A stretch of 36,542 nt of DNA from a virus: the IMG/VR virus record IMGVR_UViG_3300047472_000088, positions 1 through 36,542 of that record; one strand, 5' to 3'. Each line of letters begins with the position of its first letter. The first letter of the stretch is position 1. The notes beneath the pieces are model-generated. The model had not been told where the DNA came from. It saw nothing but the letters and a program-made list of their open reading frames with translations, and made no database searches. The position numbers and the translations under genes are program-made. Below are positions 12,817 through 19,671 of the stretch, piece after piece.

Positions 12817-13016
12817 GCGACGTCACCTCGGATGGCGTGCATGTTGTTGGCGAGTACGCGGGTGACGTCGCGCAGCCAACGGTCGGTGGGTGTGTTGACG
12901 CCGCGCTCGACGCGGGAGAGGTAGGAGAACGACGTCCCGGACCTCTCCGCGAGGTCGCGGAGGCTGAGCCCTTGCGCCTCTCGCGTGATGCGGATTGTGG
13001 TTCCTGCGTGTTCCAT
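12813..13016 (-). CDS. Cro-like repressor (XRE family)
   Basis: A 67-residue HTH protein from ATG 13016. The XRE/lambda-type HTH is clear: TTIRITREAQGLSLRDLAER, turn, GTSFSYLSRVERG, with a short C-terminal helix (DRWLRDVTRVLANN). It is the first gene of the leftward early run and faces the CI-type gene across 180 bp, as Cro faces CI. The first gene's product most likely blocks the repressor promoter during lytic growth. The gene is one domain only and has no oligomerisation part. Confidence 0.75.
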   Translation of the reverse strand: MEHAGTTIRITREAQGLSLRDLAERSGTSFSYLSRVERGVNTPTDRWLRDVTRVLANNMHAIRGDVA

Positions 13017-13054
13017 GGCGCAACTCAAACACAGGAGGCACGGAACCCGCAACC

Positions 13055-13095
13055 AGATACGTGGAATCCGAAGAGATACTTAATTTTGCGTATCT
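13055..13095. promoter_or_regulatory. Operator-like AGATAC repeats between Cro and CI genes
   Basis: The hexamer AGATAC occurs at 13055-13060 and 13074-13079, and its complement GTATCT at 13090-13095. The latter two form an inverted repeat around a 10-bp A/T-rich centre. They lie upstream of the Cro start and within the divergent regulatory gap, where operators for both repressors are expected. The adjacent A/T-rich segment (TTAATTTTG) stands out from the GC-rich surroundings and may be part of the leftward promoter. Confidence 0.55.
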
Positions 13096-13109
13096 TGCGG
13101 GTGCCGGTC

Positions 13110-13169
13110 TTGACCGCACCGCTCTACATCTGTGTAAATGTGTGACAGACGCAAGCCGATGGCTACGCT
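13110..13169 (+). promoter_or_regulatory. Candidate rightward promoters for the CI-type repressor
   Basis: Two candidates read toward the repressor gene. The first is TTGACC (13110-13115), 17 bp, TGTAAA (13133-13138). The second is GTGACA (13142-13147), 16 bp, TACGCT (13164-13169), whose -10 fits the actinobacterial TAnnnT form. The second would leave a leader of about 20 nt containing GGAGG at 13188-13192. Only a transcript map can separate them. Confidence 0.4.
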
Positions 13170-13196
13170 TCGTCGTACCAAACGAATGGAGGCGAC

Positions 13197-13523
13197 ATGC
13201 AGGACGCACAAGCACTCGGGGCGCAGATCCGGCAACACCGCAGGGCAAGGAAGATGACTCAGCAGCAGCTCGCGGACGCTGCGGGACTGTCTCTTCGGAT
13301 GATCCAGGACACTGAGGCCGGCAAGCACAAGCCCCAGCCTCAGAACCTGGTCGCGCTCCGTTCGGCCCTTGAGATCGAGGGCGACGCCAAGCAGACGGAG
13401 GACGACTTCCCGCCGGACGTCAAGACCTTCCTGTACGTCATCGGCGCCTTCCTCTCGTCCATGCCCGAGCGCGACCGAGGTGAAATGATCCGAGAAATCA
13501 CAACGCACATCGTGCGTAGGTGA
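13197..13523 (+). CDS. CI-type immunity repressor (XRE family)
   Basis: A 108-residue plus-strand HTH protein with GGAGG four bases before its ATG. The XRE domain is at residues 5-60 (LGAQIRQHRRARKMTQQQLADAAG, LSLRMIQDTEAGKHKPQPQNLVALRSAL). The tail (FPPDVKTFLYVIGAFLSSMPERDRGEMIREITTHIV) is helical and could dimerise; there is no LexA-like autoprotease domain. It is divergent from the Cro-like gene, so it is the likely lysogenic repressor. If so, induction is not by RecA-driven self-cleavage. Confidence 0.75.
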   Translation: MQDAQALGAQIRQHRRARKMTQQQLADAAGLSLRMIQDTEAGKHKPQPQNLVALRSALEIEGDAKQTEDDFPPDVKTFLYVIGAFLSSMPERDRGEMIREITTHIVRR

Positions 13524-13837
13524 TAGACACAGGGCCACATCAGGGGGTTGGATGCTCGCCCCCATGCCTAAGGGAGTCTCGGGCCAATGCTCGGTTGTGA
13601 AGTTCTGTTTGGGAAGACTCAGGGCGCACGCGTGCGCGCGATGGTCGAGGGGGCTGTTGGCGGCGCTTGTCCTTGCGTGCTTGACCAGCCCTGTCCGTTG
13701 ATCGTGCCGCCGACGTCAGATCAGACGACCACGGTCACGGCACTCATCGCTCAGGCCGTCACCAAGGCCGTGGACGCAAAACACGAGGGTGTGTTTGCGT
13801 CCTGCGGTGTATAACACCTGCCACTAGCGTCACGCTG
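13524..13837 (+). other. 314-bp stretch with no firm gene
   Basis: This lies between the repressor and the ribbon-helix-helix gene. Two plus-strand ORFs overlap here: 13552-13701 (49 residues, AGGGGG before ATG, ending in a hydrophobic LLAALVLAC run) and 13641-13814 (57 residues, CPCVLDQPCPLIVPP, then TVTALIAQAVTKAVDAKHEG). Neither has a clear ribosome-binding site with good coding quality. A short GGGGG/CCCCC stem is at 13544-13563. TATAAC at 13810-13815 is a -10-like box before the next gene, but no -35 box is seen at the proper distance. Confidence 0.3.
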
Positions 13838-13999
13838 GTGCCCAACCAGCCAGCGACTCCGCTGATCGCGTTCCGGGCACCGGACGAACTCCGGGATGAG
13901 TTGCAGCGCATCGCTGACGATCGCGGCGAGTCGCTCTCGGATGTTGTGCGGAGTGCGTGCTGGGAACTCGTGCGCCGCTACCCGATGGGCGAGTCCTGA
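13838..13999 (+). CDS. Ribbon-helix-helix (Arc/CopG-like) DNA-binding protein
   Basis: A 53-residue plus-strand protein from GTG 13838. It has the RHH outline: a β-strand (TPLIAFRAP), helix 1 (DELRDELQRIADDRG), turn, ESLSDVVRSACWELVRRY. The S-x-S-D-V-V-R start of helix 2 is characteristic. RHH proteins bind DNA as dimers through the strand. It converges on the integrase gene and overlaps its end by 22 bp, so it may be a regulator of integrase/lysogeny; a toxin-free antitoxin-like gene is less likely as there is no partner. A TATAAC box is 23 bp upstream. Confidence 0.65.
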   Translation: MPNQPATPLIAFRAPDELRDELQRIADDRGESLSDVVRSACWELVRRYPMGES

Positions 14000-15315
14000 G
14001 CGGCGGATAGGGCGAGCGGTGGACCGGCAGCCAGGCCAGTGGCTGCGAACGCCAGCGACGCCGCCGCACCGGCCTGCGCCTGCGCGTCGGGCATCAGGTG
14101 GCCGTAGAGCCGCTGCGTCGTGAGGTAGTCCTCGTGACCGAGCCGCTGCTGAATCACGTCGAGACGGATGCCCTGGGCGATCAGCCATGACGCGTGGGTA
14201 TGGCGGGCGTCGTGGATGCGCGGCCGGAAGTTCAGAGTCCCGGCGCAACCGCACGGCTCAGGCAGGATGGTATAGCCCTTCTCGTCCTTCTCCGGGTGGA
14301 CCAAGCAGAGCTGCGGCTTGCCCGCGAGGCATCGGCACTTCGGTGCGCGGTGGTCGGCGCAGATGGATGCCCGGAGCGTCGCTGGCTTCCAAACGCGGTT
14401 GAAGAAATTGCTGTGCGTGACGGGCTCGCCTGAGAAGGTGCGGAACAGGAACCCCTCCCGTGCGCCGGTCAGCAGCGGCTCGACGACGTCGACCACCTCG
14501 AGCGGGATCACGATCGTCCGCTTGCCCGCCTTCGACTTCGGGGGGCCGAGGTGCCGGGGCTTCTGCTTCCACGACCGGATGACGCGCATCGTGGGCTCGG
14601 GGAGCCAGAGGTCCCCGTCGTGGCGGCCGGCGTTGAGGTTGAGGTCGCGCTCCTGGGCGGCGGTGGTCTCTGAGAACCGGGTGCCCATGCCGAACATCCA
14701 CACGAGCATCGGGCGCCACCGTTCTGAGAACTCGCGGTAGAGGACGTCGAACTCGGAGTGCGTGAGGAACATCGGGTCGTCTTCGTCCTCCTCGCCTGCC
14801 CGGCCGATGCGCACACCGCGGGCGGGGTTCGCGCGGATCGCTTCGGGCCACTTGTCGACGGCGGTGTTCAGGGTGGCTGAGAGGACGGAGTGGGCGTTGG
14901 CGATCGTCTTCGGCTTCCCGGTTGCGCTGTTCACCCAGCGGGCGATGTCGGCGCGTTCGATCTCGTCGATGCGCAGCGTGCCGAGCTTGGGGAGCCAGGA
15001 GCGTTCGGAGATGGCGAGGTAGTCAGTGCGGGTCCGCTCCTCGACTCCGGTGATGTTCTCGACGTGGTAGATGAGCGCTTCGCGGACGGTGGGGACGTAG
15101 CCGTCGGAGCGGGTGTCTTCGCGGTCGCGGAGTTCGATGGCGCGCGCGGGGCCGATCGCGGGGTCGAGCATCCGGGAGATGAAGACGTTCGCGGCGATCT
15201 CGGTGGGGAAGGTCTCGGTGCTCTGCTTGCCGTTGACGCGGAGCCGGACGCGCCAGGTGGTGGTGCCGTCGGTCTTCTTGTAGGCCACGGCCTTCGGTGC
15301 GAGCTTGCGTCCCAT
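13978..15315 (-). CDS. int: Tyrosine integrase with six-cysteine insertion
   Basis: A 445-residue tyrosine recombinase from ATG 15315. It has an arm-binding N-terminal region (1-65), an SAM-like core-binding domain (75-165) and the catalytic domain with R213 (GTRFSE), Lys near 262-265, H368 and R371 (HDARHTH), H394 (RLGHED) and nucleophile Y404 (RLYGH). Residues 319-357, between the second strand group and HxxR, carry an unusual insertion with six Cys and nearby His (CADH, CRC, CLVH, CGC) that could bind zinc. The attP site is upstream at 15.7 kb. Its start shares the A of the preceding TGA. The C-terminal tail is Ala-rich. Confidence 0.92.
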   Translation of the reverse strand: MGRKLAPKAVAYKKTDGTTTWRVRLRVNGKQSTETFPTEIAANVFISRMLDPAIGPARAIELRDREDTRSDGYVPTVREALIYHVENITGVEERTRTDYLAISERSWLPKLGTLRIDEIERADIARWVNSATGKPKTIANAHSVLSATLNTAVDKWPEAIRANPARGVRIGRAGEEDEDDPMFLTHSEFDVLYREFSERWRPMLVWMFGMGTRFSETTAAQERDLNLNAGRHDGDLWLPEPTMRVIRSWKQKPRHLGPPKSKAGKRTIVIPLEVVDVVEPLLTGAREGFLFRTFSGEPVTHSNFFNRVWKPATLRASICADHRAPKCRCLAGKPQLCLVHPEKDEKGYTILPEPCGCAGTLNFRPRIHDARHTHASWLIAQGIRLDVIQQRLGHEDYLTTQRLYGHLMPDAQAQAGAAASLAFAATGLAAGPPLALSAAQDSPIG

Positions 15316-15629
15316 CAGGGCCGCCAGTTCTCGTCGTAGTCCGGGTGGTCGGCGTACACCGCGGCGAGAGGGTTGAGGACGCTCTCCCAGTACCACTCGC
15401 CGCTGGAGGTCTCGGCCCACTCGACAATCTTCCGCTTGGCCTCGCACTCGGCCAGCGCCCGGGAAGGCTCGATGCAGAGAAGGTCGTACTCGTCGTGCCA
15501 CGAGAGGAGCCACGGCTCGAACGGCTTCTGAGCGCCGATCTGTCGCGCCACGAACTGAGCGCGCTCCTCGTCCTCGGCAATGCGGGCCAGCAGGAAGGCG
15601 GTCAGCGTGAGCGTCGCGGTCTCGGTCAT
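15315..15629 (-). CDS. DUF6221-like protein
   Basis: A 104-residue protein from ATG 15629 that sits between attP and int. It matches the DUF6221 pattern seen in actinobacteria and their phages: TLTAFLLARIAEDEERAQFVA at the start, DEYDLLCIEPSRALAECEAKRKIVEW in the middle, and LAAVYADHPDYDENWRP at the end. The function is not known. GGAGGT lies immediately before the ATG, closer than usual. The gene's upstream region overlaps an arm-type site, so its expression, and that of int, may be affected when integrase binds. Confidence 0.7.
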   Translation of the reverse strand: MTETATLTLTAFLLARIAEDEERAQFVARQIGAQKPFEPWLLSWHDEYDLLCIEPSRALAECEAKRKIVEWAETSSGEWYWESVLNPLAAVYADHPDYDENWRP

Positions 15630-15665
15630 ACCTCCATTGTGCACACGAATGTGCGCGCGGTGTGC

Positions 15666-15711
15666 AAAAAGGCCCCCCGACTCGCGTTTCGCGAGGTCAG
15701 AGGGCCTTTTT
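15666..15711. terminator. Bidirectional terminator next to attP core
   Basis: A perfect 10-bp stem (AAAAAGGCCC at 15666-15675, GGGCCTTTTT at 15702-15711) is extended inside by CTCGCG / CGCGAG around a TTT loop. T-tracts are present in both directions. It lies three bases from the CCA end of the attP core and would become the terminator of the target tRNA after integration. Confidence 0.8.
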
Positions 15712-15713
15712 CT

Positions 15714-15736
15714 TGGGGTGAGTAACGGGACTCGAA
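15714..15736 (-). other. attP core matching the 3' end of a tRNA (likely tRNA-His)
   Basis: On the minus strand this reads as a T-loop TTCGAGT, T-stem CCCGT, acceptor TACTCAC, a C at position 73 and CCA. The sequence immediately upstream does not pair with the T-stem, so only the 3' part of a tRNA is present, as expected for an attP core. C73 with acceptor ...CACCCCA is typical of bacterial tRNA-His. After crossover this piece would rebuild the host tRNA 3' end. The tRNA identity is inferred. Confidence 0.65.
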
Positions 15737-15912
15737 TCCGAGACTCACTCCGAGGGGAGAAGGTAAACATGCAGGTCAGAGCCCCTTTTGGTGTGCGTCT
15801 ATACGTGCACAAGCCTGATCGCTAGTGGTCATAGGTGCAAACGTGCACATTGGGCGGAAGTGGCTCCCGGGGTGGTGTCCGCGATCCTCTGCGCGACCAC
15901 GTCCGGCGGGCG

Positions 15913-16272
15913 ATGATGGACGACATGACCGAGCGCACCGCGCCCCCGCCAGGCTGGTACCAACACCCAGGCGACCCGACCGTGATGCGCCACTGGGACG
16001 GCCGAGAGTGGACCGGACACACCGCGCCCACCGGAACAGTCGAGGCCGCGCGGCCGACAACCACCGGGGCGCCCGACGAAATCCCGCCGCTGCTGAACCC
16101 ACGCTCCGGGTCACACCTCGTCACCGTCGGCGTGGTCAGCGCGCTCCTCCTCCCCATCGTCGGGATCGTCATCGGGATCGTCCTGCTGTTCAAGGAACGC
16201 GTCGGGCCAGGGCTCGGCTGCATCCTGCTCGGTGTCCTCGCGACGTTCGTGACCTACGCGCTGCTCGCCTGA
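15913..16272 (+). CDS. DUF2510 membrane protein, possible superinfection immunity
   Basis: A 119-residue plus-strand protein; ATG 15913 is chosen, with 15916 and 15925 also possible. It starts with a DUF2510 motif (PPPGWYQHPGDP, then RHWDGREWTGHTAP), followed by a linker and two membrane helices (VVSALLLPIVGIVIGIVLLF and LGCILLGVLATFVTYALLA). DUF2510 membrane proteins are common in actinobacteria. A two-helix protein expressed from the lysogeny region right beside attP is a good candidate for a superinfection-immunity or lysogenic-conversion factor. Function is inferred. Its 3' end overlaps the convergent gene by 19 bp. Confidence 0.65.
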   Translation: MMDDMTERTAPPPGWYQHPGDPTVMRHWDGREWTGHTAPTGTVEAARPTTTGAPDEIPPLLNPRSGSHLVTVGVVSALLLPIVGIVIGIVLLFKERVGPGLGCILLGVLATFVTYALLA

Positions 16273-16607
16273 CGCCGCACGTCCTCGACCAGCACCCACA
16301 CGAACCGCTGCGCCAGGCGCTCATCAGCAAGCCCCGTCACCCAGACGTGCGTCCGAGTCCACCGCTGCGCCCTACCGGGCAGCCAGACCTCGCCGTCTGT
16401 CTCGAGCTCCAGTCGCACCTCGACGTCGACCGGCTCTGCCTGGTCGCGGATGCCCTCCGCGTGCCGGCGTCCGTCGGCGGCCATGAGCGGCCACCGCTCG
16501 TTGAGGACCCGTTGCTTGCGGCCCGGCTCGCCGTAGGTTGGCCGGTCGCCGGGCGCGCCGTCGGTGTACCTGCTCACGGACGTGACGGTAGACGGGCGGT
16601 CCGTCAC
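16254..16607 (-). CDS. Unknown phage protein
   Basis: A 117-residue minus-strand protein from GTG 16607 (a second GTG at 16574 is possible). It has good protein-like patterning: DGAPGDRPTYGEPG, RVLNERWPLMAADGRRH, then a β-rich part (VDVEVRLELETDGEVWLPGRAQRW) and a C-terminal helix (RLAQRFVWVLVEDVRR). It resembles a small β-sandwich. No family is recognised. It is divergent from the zinc-ribbon gene, with only 17 bp between the two start codons, and may be translated without a leader. Confidence 0.5.
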   Translation of the reverse strand: MTDRPSTVTSVSRYTDGAPGDRPTYGEPGRKQRVLNERWPLMAADGRRHAEGIRDQAEPVDVEVRLELETDGEVWLPGRAQRWTRTHVWVTGLADERLAQRFVWVLVEDVRRQASSA

Positions 16608-16624
16608 CCGCCAGAGTGGGCGGC

Positions 16625-16804
16625 GTGAGGTTGCCGTACTGGTTGGCGAGGGCGCTGGGTCGCGCTGACGGGCCGCGGATGGTCCGCTGTGGCCGGTGCG
16701 GTGCCTTCGTGGCGCGGGACTCGGCAGTCAGCGCCTCGACAGCGCGCGGGTTGTTCTGCTCGAGGGAGCACGCCGAGGAGTCCGAGCTCGACTCGCACTG
16801 GTGA
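16625..16804 (+). CDS. Small zinc-ribbon protein
   Basis: A 59-residue plus-strand protein from GTG 16625. It has a basic start (LPYWLARALGRADG), a knuckle RCGRCGAFVARDS and a second pair GLFCSREHAEES, forming the C-x2-C...C-S-x-x-H pattern of a TRASH/MYM-like zinc finger. It ends shortly before a bidirectional terminator. Its place among lysogeny genes suggests it may be made in the prophage state. The role is unknown. Confidence 0.5.
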   Translation: MRLPYWLARALGRADGPRMVRCGRCGAFVARDSAVSASTARGLFCSREHAEESELDSHW

Positions 16805-16823
16805 CCGTCGCCCGGACATGCAG

Positions 16824-16861
16824 AAACGGCCCGCCACCCCATGATGGGTGACGGGCCGTTT
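16824..16861. terminator. Bidirectional terminator between convergent units
   Basis: A perfect 10-bp stem AAACGGCCCG / CGGGCCGTTT (16824-16833, 16852-16861) continues inside with ACCC / GGGT. It lies between the plus-strand zinc gene (ends 16804) and the end of the leftward late operon (16913), so it can stop transcription from both sides. It marks the end of the late run. Confidence 0.75.
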
Positions 16862-16912
16862 GCATCTGCTCGGTCAGCGTACCTGCCGGTCCATCCCGGC
16901 CAATTGCTCGGA

Positions 16913-19510
16913 TCAGGCGGCGGCCAGCACGTCGCCGACGGGGAGGACCGGGATGCCGGACGCGGCGGCGTAATCGACCAGCGCAGTCCACTTCGAGAAG
17001 TCCCAACCGATGCTGCCATCGCCGTCGAACTTGTGGCCGTAGAAGTGCAGCCAGCCATCGTCACCAGCGACCAGCTTGTCGATCTTGCCGGTGGCGTTCG
17101 CGATGGTGCGACCGGAGTTCAGCGACACGGCGCGGAGCTGGTGCCGGTCGCCGGGGCGCGAGGACTCCATCACGGCGTTGAACGTGCCGCGCGCCGAGGA
17201 GGGGAAGTAGCTGCGCACGGCGTCGATCACCGCGGCGTTGTACTTGCCGGCCGGGTAGCAGAAGTGGTTGATGTCGAAGCCGTTGGCGTCGAGCCACGCC
17301 CGCAGGCCGCTGAGTTCGGTGTCGAGCGCGCCGCTGCTGATGTTCGGGTAGTAGAGGTTGTGGTTCGCCGCCGTGAAGGAGTGCCCGGCGACCTCGTGAC
17401 CCAGCACGTCGTGCATCTGTCGGAGCTGGCTCAGCGTGAGACACCCGGCAGTGCCGAGCACGTCCACGATCGTGTAGAGCGTGCCGCGCATCCCGTACTT
17501 CCCCAGGTACGCGAGCGCCTCGGCCTGGCTGCCGAACGAGTCATCGAACGAGAAGGAGATGGCCTTCGGGTAGGCCAGCGAGGGCGCCACGGCGTCAACG
17601 CGGCCGATGGTGAACCCGAACGGCGTGCCGGTGTTGTCGTCAGGCCAGAGCACCTGCTTGTCGCTGAGCGCGGACCGGTCCGGCGTCCCGACCACTGTGG
17701 CGTCGGCGAAGGTCAGGGTGAAGGTGGTGAACTGGCCGTCCACGAAGTACTCGGGTGCTGCACCAGGGGCGCTCAGGTCCCAGCGGTAGTAGTTCGCGAG
17801 AGCACCCCCGGAGCCGAGGTAGAGGGTGCACGGCCCGGCCTTGGCGAGCGCACTCGTGTAGATCGAGAAGCGCGGGTTCTTCCCGGTGAAATCGACCGTG
17901 GTCCCGCCAAGCTTGCGCAGGCGAGACACGCCGCCCGCTCCGTCCGAGAGGCGCGTCACGGCCTGAGTGCCGACCAGGAACCGGGACGTGTCGTTCAGGG
18001 TCGTGGTGCCACCAACCGACCCAGTGTCAACCCAGCCATGTCCCGCCTGCATGTTCTCCACGACGAGCGGGGCCGGGGACTTGAGGGCTGCGAGCGCTGC
18101 GGCGATGCGCTTCTCGACGTCGCTGCTGCGGTCGATCGCGTAGGTGTCCGACGCCTTGGTCAGCGTGAGCGCCGGCACCCGCAGCGAGGCCGTGCCCCGG
18201 ATCGCCCAGGGGTTCGCCACGCCACCGAGACCGCCTCGGCCGGAGAACCGCTCCTCGTCGGTGAAGTCGGCTGACGCGACGAGCGTGCCGCCGACTCCGC
18301 TGTAGAGCTCGAAGCCCTCGACGCTGCCCGTCACTGGGGAGGTGCCGCCGAGCGCGCTGCCCACCTCGACCGCGGCCGTGGTGGCGAACAGGTTCCCGGT
18401 CGCCGCGGTGGCCGAGGCGTACTGAGTCCACACGCCCGCGACCAGGGTGTACCACTTCACGGCGCCGGTCGAGGCGACACGGGTGATGCGGAGCCCGGCC
18501 AGCGACTGGCCGTCGACCACGCCTGGGGTCACGGTGGCGGTGTCGATCGCCGTAACGGCCGTGCCGTCGAGCGAGATGTTGAGCCGGATCGTGCCGCCGG
18601 TTCGCTGCTGGATGCTCCACGAGCGCTGGTTGCCGGTGCCGATGCCCTGCCCGGCGAGGTTGACGCTGGCTGCCGGGGTCCAGTCGGCCTGGGTGAGTCC
18701 GAGGAGTCGGACGTCCAGGTCGCCCGTGACCGGACTGACCGAGACGGTCGCGAACGCGCCGGCCGCGCCGGGGAGCAAGAGGAGCTGGCCAGTGAAGTCG
18801 GTGTCCGTGATCCCGTTCGCAGTGATGTAGTCGTCGACCGCAGTCTCGGCCGCAGCGGCAGCGGCGGCAGTCACGGTCGGGGAAGCGGCCACGGCGGCGT
18901 CGACCTGAGCCGGGATGTCGGCATCGACGATGCCCGCCACAACGCGACCGTCGACCGCCTCCTGCGGGGTCCCGTCGTACTCCTCGTCACCCGCGATGCT
19001 CCGAGCATTCGAGGCCGAAAGGGCGGCCCCGGTGAGGGGGCCGGTGGTGACGTTGGCAGCTGTCTGCGCGTCGTGCGTCGCGCCGACCGCGGCAGCCGCC
19101 TCGGCGGAAGCGGCAGCCGAGGCGGCGTTCTCCGCGACCGTGGCGCCGAAGTCGCTCGTGACCGCGATGAGGTCGACGTTCGTGATCTCGGCGATCGTGA
19201 AGTCACCCGTGATGGTGGTCTTCGCGAGGACCCACCGCTTCGGCAGAGACGAGTTCTCGAGGGGCTCGACGGTGAACCGCCAGATGACGTCGTCGCCCAT
19301 GTCGCTGTCGAGGGGGATCTTGAACGTGTCGGGCAGGACACCGTCGTCGTCGGTCTCGACGATCTGCGGCCCCCACGTGATGCGGTCCTCGGCGGGGAAG
19401 CGGAGGGCGCCGGACGTGGTCTCGGGTGACGCGATGAGGCGTGCGCGGATACCGGAGTCGCCGCCGGGCTCGGTGATGCGACCGCTTCCGGTCGCGTAGG
19501 TCATCGCCAC
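16913..19510 (-). CDS. Large tail protein with C-terminal polysaccharide deacetylase domain
   Basis: An 865-residue protein; GTG 19510 has AAGGAG six bases upstream (ATG 19504 is also possible). Residues 1-110 form an attachment-like domain; 115-220 are Ala-rich and helical or coiled (NAASAAASAEAAAAVG); 240-640 are β-rich with two repeated jelly-roll-like units (FELYSGVGG, RWDLSAPG). Residues 653-865 form a CE4/NodB-type domain: SFDDSFG (motif 1, D656/D657), GHEVAGHSFTAANH (motif 2, H710/H717), FCYPAGKY (motif 3) and WLHFYGH (late His motif). This would deacetylate host surface sugars during adsorption. Motif 2 has six residues, not three, between the two His residues. Confidence 0.75.
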   Translation of the reverse strand: MAMTYATGSGRITEPGGDSGIRARLIASPETTSGALRFPAEDRITWGPQIVETDDDGVLPDTFKIPLDSDMGDDVIWRFTVEPLENSSLPKRWVLAKTTITGDFTIAEITNVDLIAVTSDFGATVAENAASAAASAEAAAAVGATHDAQTAANVTTGPLTGAALSASNARSIAGDEEYDGTPQEAVDGRVVAGIVDADIPAQVDAAVAASPTVTAAAAAAAETAVDDYITANGITDTDFTGQLLLLPGAAGAFATVSVSPVTGDLDVRLLGLTQADWTPAASVNLAGQGIGTGNQRSWSIQQRTGGTIRLNISLDGTAVTAIDTATVTPGVVDGQSLAGLRITRVASTGAVKWYTLVAGVWTQYASATAATGNLFATTAAVEVGSALGGTSPVTGSVEGFELYSGVGGTLVASADFTDEERFSGRGGLGGVANPWAIRGTASLRVPALTLTKASDTYAIDRSSDVEKRIAAALAALKSPAPLVVENMQAGHGWVDTGSVGGTTTLNDTSRFLVGTQAVTRLSDGAGGVSRLRKLGGTTVDFTGKNPRFSIYTSALAKAGPCTLYLGSGGALANYYRWDLSAPGAAPEYFVDGQFTTFTLTFADATVVGTPDRSALSDKQVLWPDDNTGTPFGFTIGRVDAVAPSLAYPKAISFSFDDSFGSQAEALAYLGKYGMRGTLYTIVDVLGTAGCLTLSQLRQMHDVLGHEVAGHSFTAANHNLYYPNISSGALDTELSGLRAWLDANGFDINHFCYPAGKYNAAVIDAVRSYFPSSARGTFNAVMESSRPGDRHQLRAVSLNSGRTIANATGKIDKLVAGDDGWLHFYGHKFDGDGSIGWDFSKWTALVDYAAASGIPVLPVGDVLAAA

Positions 19511-19521
19511 GAGGGGCTCCT

Positions 19522-19671
19522 TCAGTCGAAGTCAGCGAGTGCGTCGTCGATGACGCGGGCTTTCGGCCAGAGGCGTCGGCCGAGGTGGAACAGTGCGCGG
19601 CTGATGAGTAGCCCGGTGGCGACGTTGAGCGCGACGGGCAGGTTGCTGGTCTCGTCAGGGCGCGCGGGCAT
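19522..19671 (-). CDS. Small membrane protein in lysis cassette
   Basis: A 49-residue protein from ATG 19671. It has one membrane-like segment (LPVALNVATGLLISRALFHLG) followed by a basic turn (RRLWPKARV) and an acidic end (DDALADFD). It lies two bases after the holin-like gene and just before the large tail gene. It may be a second holin or an antiholin, or a membrane-bound tail/lysis accessory; the sequence alone does not separate these. Confidence 0.55.
   Translation of the reverse strand: MPARPDETSNLPVALNVATGLLISRALFHLGRRLWPKARVIDDALADFD

Larger units (their letters stand above)
15639..15849. other. attP: attP region with arm-type integrase sites
   Basis: Five copies of GTGCA(C/A)A flank the core: 15639-15645 and 15662-15668 on the left, and 15805-15811, 15835-15841 and 15843-15849 on the right. 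This matches the layout of arm-type integrase sites in tyrosine-integrase attP regions. A direct repeat GGTCAGAG (15695 and 15774) lies on either side of the core and may bind an accessory protein. The interval 15737-15912 holds no gene. Confidence 0.6.

Noticed and set aside
13552-13814. Two small plus-strand ORFs after the repressor (49 and 57 codons), one with a lipobox-like VLAC
   Set aside because: They overlap each other, neither has both a good ribosome-binding site and protein-like composition, and the lipobox would leave only nine residues after the Cys.
13838-13999. Toxin-antitoxin system with the ribbon-helix-helix protein as antitoxin
   Set aside because: No toxin-like gene is coupled to it; the neighbours are int (convergent) and a gene-poor stretch.
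15714-15780. A complete tRNA gene at the attP core
   Set aside because: Only the T-loop, 3' T-stem strand, acceptor strand and CCA are present; no anticodon or D arm, and the 5' T-stem does not pair.
16841-18274. 477-codon plus-strand frame opposite the large tail gene
   Set aside because: It starts inside the bidirectional terminator and covers the CE4-domain gene, which has clear motifs; no ribosome-binding site.
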